Below are positions 62,435 to 64,000 of a stretch of 64,000 bases of DNA, piece after piece (positions within the stretch are counted from its first letter, which is position 1; each line of letters starts with the position of its first letter). The DNA lies in the NCBI RefSeq assembly GCF_004124325.1, contig NZ_QBDT01000001.1:3596001-3660000 (forward strand), given 5' to 3'. The translations under genes were made by a program, and so were the position numbers. The notes beneath the pieces are model-generated. The model was given only the letters and a program-made list of their open reading frames with translations. It made no database searches and was not told the origin of the DNA. The DNA is from Streptomyces sp. L2 (GTDB lineage: Bacteria > Actinomycetota > Actinomycetes > Streptomycetales > Streptomycetaceae).

Positions 62435-63490
62435 TCACTGGGTCTGGAGCTGCCGCAGGTGCTGCTGGACGTTCTCCAGGGCGCCCTCGCGCCGGCCCGG
62501 GACCCGCAGGCGCAACTGGGCCAGCACGGGCCCGAGTTCACGGGCGCGGGCGGGGTCCTCGATGCGGCCCCACTGGTGGTGGGCGCGGTCCACGGCCGCC
62601 TCCACGGCGGGCGCGTCCACCGGCTGCCCGGCGCCCAGCCGCGTCCCGGCGACGGTCAGCCAGGCCCGGCAGCTGCCCGCCGCGTCCCCCGCGAACATCG
62701 CGAGGTCGGCGCGCACTTCGGCCCAGTGCAGGGCGTCCTCGGAGGCGGGACCGTGCGCGCGTGCGGCGGTCTGCTCCCAGCGCCCGGCCAGCGCGTCGGC
62801 CTCGGCGTACCGGCCGGCCCGGACCGCCGCGCTGATGGCCGCGTGCGGGTCACCACTGTGCGCGGCCCGCGCGCCGAGCAGGATGTTCGTCGCCGCCTCG
62901 TCCCCGAGCCGGGCCACGGCCTGCTGGTGCAACTGCTCCGAGGGCGGCCGGTGCCCGCTGCGCAGCAGCGTCGCCACGGCCTTCATGTACGACGGCTCCG
63001 CCAGCCCGCGCCGGCCGGAGGGCGGGGCGATCCGGCCGTAGACGGCGTTGTCGCGGCCCGAGTCGAGCGGGTGGCCCGCCAGGTACTGCCAGGTCTCGGC
63101 GTCCGTGTGCAGGTCGACGAAGAGGGCCGTGGCCCCGGCCGGCCGCAGCCGCAGCTCCTCACGGACCCAGTGCCAGGGCAGCGCGGTGTAGCGGACGGTC
63201 GCCGGGGTGGTGCGGGCCAGCGCCAGATGCGGCAGGCGCTGGCGGCGGTCCAGTTGCAGCTGCCCGGTGACGTACAGCGTGAGCGGTCCGGGAGCGGCGG
63301 CCGCCGCGCGCAGCCGGGTGAGAACGGCCTGCGGGTCGAGCGGATCGGCGAGTTCGACGACGTTGGCCGTGTCGGTACCGGCCAGCACCGAAGGGGCCAC
63401 GGCCGCCAGCACGGGGAGCACACCGGCCGCGTCCACCACACACGACCGCCCCAACGGCGAAGCCGCCAGCAGCAGCACGGTTCCGGGCAT
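62435..63490 (-). CDS. Streptomycete protein with caspase-like or Rossmann-like N terminus and TPR-like C terminus
   Basis: 351 residues. N-terminal VLLLAASPLGRSCVVDAAGV, PLTLYVTGQLQLDRRQRLPH, GATALFVDLHTDAETW, then a helical-repeat region (DALAGRWEQTAARAHGPASE, LHWAEVRADLAMFAGDAAGS). The LYVTG...FVDLHTD pattern faintly recalls caspase/CHAT-type domains, but the His-Cys dyad is not evident. ATG 63490, GGGGAGGGG upstream. Confidence 0.6.
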   Translation of the reverse strand: MPGTVLLLAASPLGRSCVVDAAGVLPVLAAVAPSVLAGTDTANVVELADPLDPQAVLTRLRAAAAAPGPLTLYVTGQLQLDRRQRLPHLALARTTPATVRYTALPWHWVREELRLRPAGATALFVDLHTDAETWQYLAGHPLDSGRDNAVYGRIAPPSGRRGLAEPSYMKAVATLLRSGHRPPSEQLHQQAVARLGDEAATNILLGARAAHSGDPHAAISAAVRAGRYAEADALAGRWEQTAARAHGPASEDALHWAEVRADLAMFAGDAAGSCRAWLTVAGTRLGAGQPVDAPAVEAAVDRAHHQWGRIEDPARARELGPVLAQLRLRVPGRREGALENVQQHLRQLQTQ

Positions 63491-63560
63491 GTTCCCCTCC
63501 CCCTGACGGTCTCTGCAACCAGCACCGTATCCGCTGCACCTGGAACTCAGGGCCACTGGC

Positions 63561-63634
63561 CGCGCCCCGAAGGGGCGCGGGACTCTGTCCATGTGCGACT
63601 CCGCCGCGTGGGCGCGCTCAGCCACGACGCACCG
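63561..63634. repeat. Dispersed streptomycete intergenic repeat, copy 2
   Basis: GCGCCCCGAAGGGGCGCGGG, then GACTCCGCCGCGTGGGCGCG, then CAGCCACGACG. Related to 17018-17090; here between the genes at 63490 and 63651. Confidence 0.75.
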
Positions 63635-63650
63635 TCGGACGAGAGACAAC

Positions 63651-64000
63651 CTATGACGGCGCCCGAGGCGCCCGCGCCCGCGCCCGCGCCCGCCGCACCG
63701 CGAACGCCGTCGTGTCGTCGGCCAGGTGCCCGCCGGTATGGCGGAGCACCCCCTCCCGCACCCGCCGTACCAGGCGCCGGGGTTCGGCCCGTCCGGGGTC
63801 CGCGGCGATCGCCCGCGCCAGCTCGGCCCGCAGGGGGTAGAACTCGCCGGAGGCGTCGCGCGCCTCCGTGATCCCGTCGCTGACCAGCAGCAGCGTCTCG
63901 TCTGCCGCGAGCGGCACCCGCCACAGGGGCGGCAGCCCGCCCACCAGGTCGCAGAGGCCGAGCGGGACGCCGTTTCCGGCGGGCAGGGGGCGTATGCCGT
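63651..64000 (-). CDS. PP2C/SpoIIE-type phosphatase (C-terminal part, 5' end outside window)
   Basis: About 116 C-terminal residues: PLPAGNGVPLGLCDLVGGLP, then TLLLVSDGITEARDASGEFY with the metal Asp, and GHLADDTTAFAVRRA with the terminal DD. Typical end of the serine phosphatases that act on anti-sigma-factor antagonists in Streptomyces. An Ala/Arg-rich tail (RARARARAPRAPS) ends it. Confidence 0.9.
   Translation of the reverse strand, partial: GIRPLPAGNGVPLGLCDLVGGLPPLWRVPLAADETLLLVSDGITEARDASGEFYPLRAELARAIAADPGRAEPRRLVRRVREGVLRHTGGHLADDTTAFAVRRARARARAPRAPS

Overview
The window is about 72-73% G+C, has pervasive GTG starts, many leaderless promoters, GTGA/ATGA start-stop overlaps and actinomycete-specific families (HspR/HAIR heat-shock control, DUF397, AraC/GntR/XRE regulators). 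It is chromosomal DNA of a Streptomyces, from the core-genome neighbourhood of the dnaK operon and clpB. Both ends cut a gene: clpB on the left and a PP2C/SpoIIE-type phosphatase on the right.

Layout. 1-3.7 kb: clpB with an HspR operator, a pyridoxamine-oxidase-fold protein, and a two-gene unit of a small exported peptide and a Rieske-like protein that lacks the cluster ligands. 3.8-6.9 kb: three paralogous LuxR-type regulators. 7.4-8.5 kb: a lone sugar-binding lipoprotein. 9.1-13.4 kb: the dnaK-grpE-dnaJ-hspR heat-shock operon with two HspR operators and a strong terminator. 13.4-17.4 kb: a WecA/MraY-like phosphotransferase, an EtfD-like membrane Fe-S oxidoreductase and a monooxygenase-fold protein. 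17.5-19.9 kb: a NarL-type two-component system divergent from a DUF4190 membrane protein. 19.9-22.1 kb: two small genes, a GntR regulator, an apparently fused AraC remnant and an SDR. 22.3-26.7 kb: secreted FG-GAP protein, Yip1-like protein, nickel-binding-type small protein, phosphoribosyltransferase, dcd and a mini zinc-ribbon protein.

26.98-29.6 kb: a tRNA-Gly(CCC) carries a perfect 59-bp direct repeat of its 3' half plus terminator, 2.5 kb apart. The repeats bracket a VapBC-like toxin-antitoxin pair and a DUF4236 protein with no integrase, which looks like an integrated element that has lost mobility. 29.7-34.9 kb: secreted protein, SulP transporter with MerR regulator, AhpD-like protein, thioesterase-like protein.

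35.1-44.1 kb is a cell-surface sugar and redox locus: nucleotide-sugar epimerase, OmpR/histidine-kinase pair, family-2 glycosyltransferase, TIGR04282-type protein, methyltransferase, membrane protein, cytochrome b561/molybdopterin oxidoreductase and a large membrane glycosyltransferase-like protein. Three of its promoter regions share a previously unnoticed direct-repeat box (two ACG-type half-sites 11 bp apart) about 50 nt from the start codon, the likely binding site of the locus-encoded response regulator.

44.2-57.1 kb: membrane protein plus MarR/winged-helix regulator, glycerol facilitator, degenerate SDR, truncated DinB, a JmjC-oxygenase/DUF397/XRE locus, 2'-5' RNA ligase, DUF4328, ECF41 sigma factor, DUF6445 oxygenase, DUF4142 protein and a GH13 alpha-glucosidase. 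57.3-64 kb: a 33-bp minisatellite, an ArsR repressor and a cobalamin-riboswitch-controlled nickel/cobalt permease, Uma2 nuclease, lipoprotein, nucleoside hydrolase, a TPR-like protein and the cut phosphatase.
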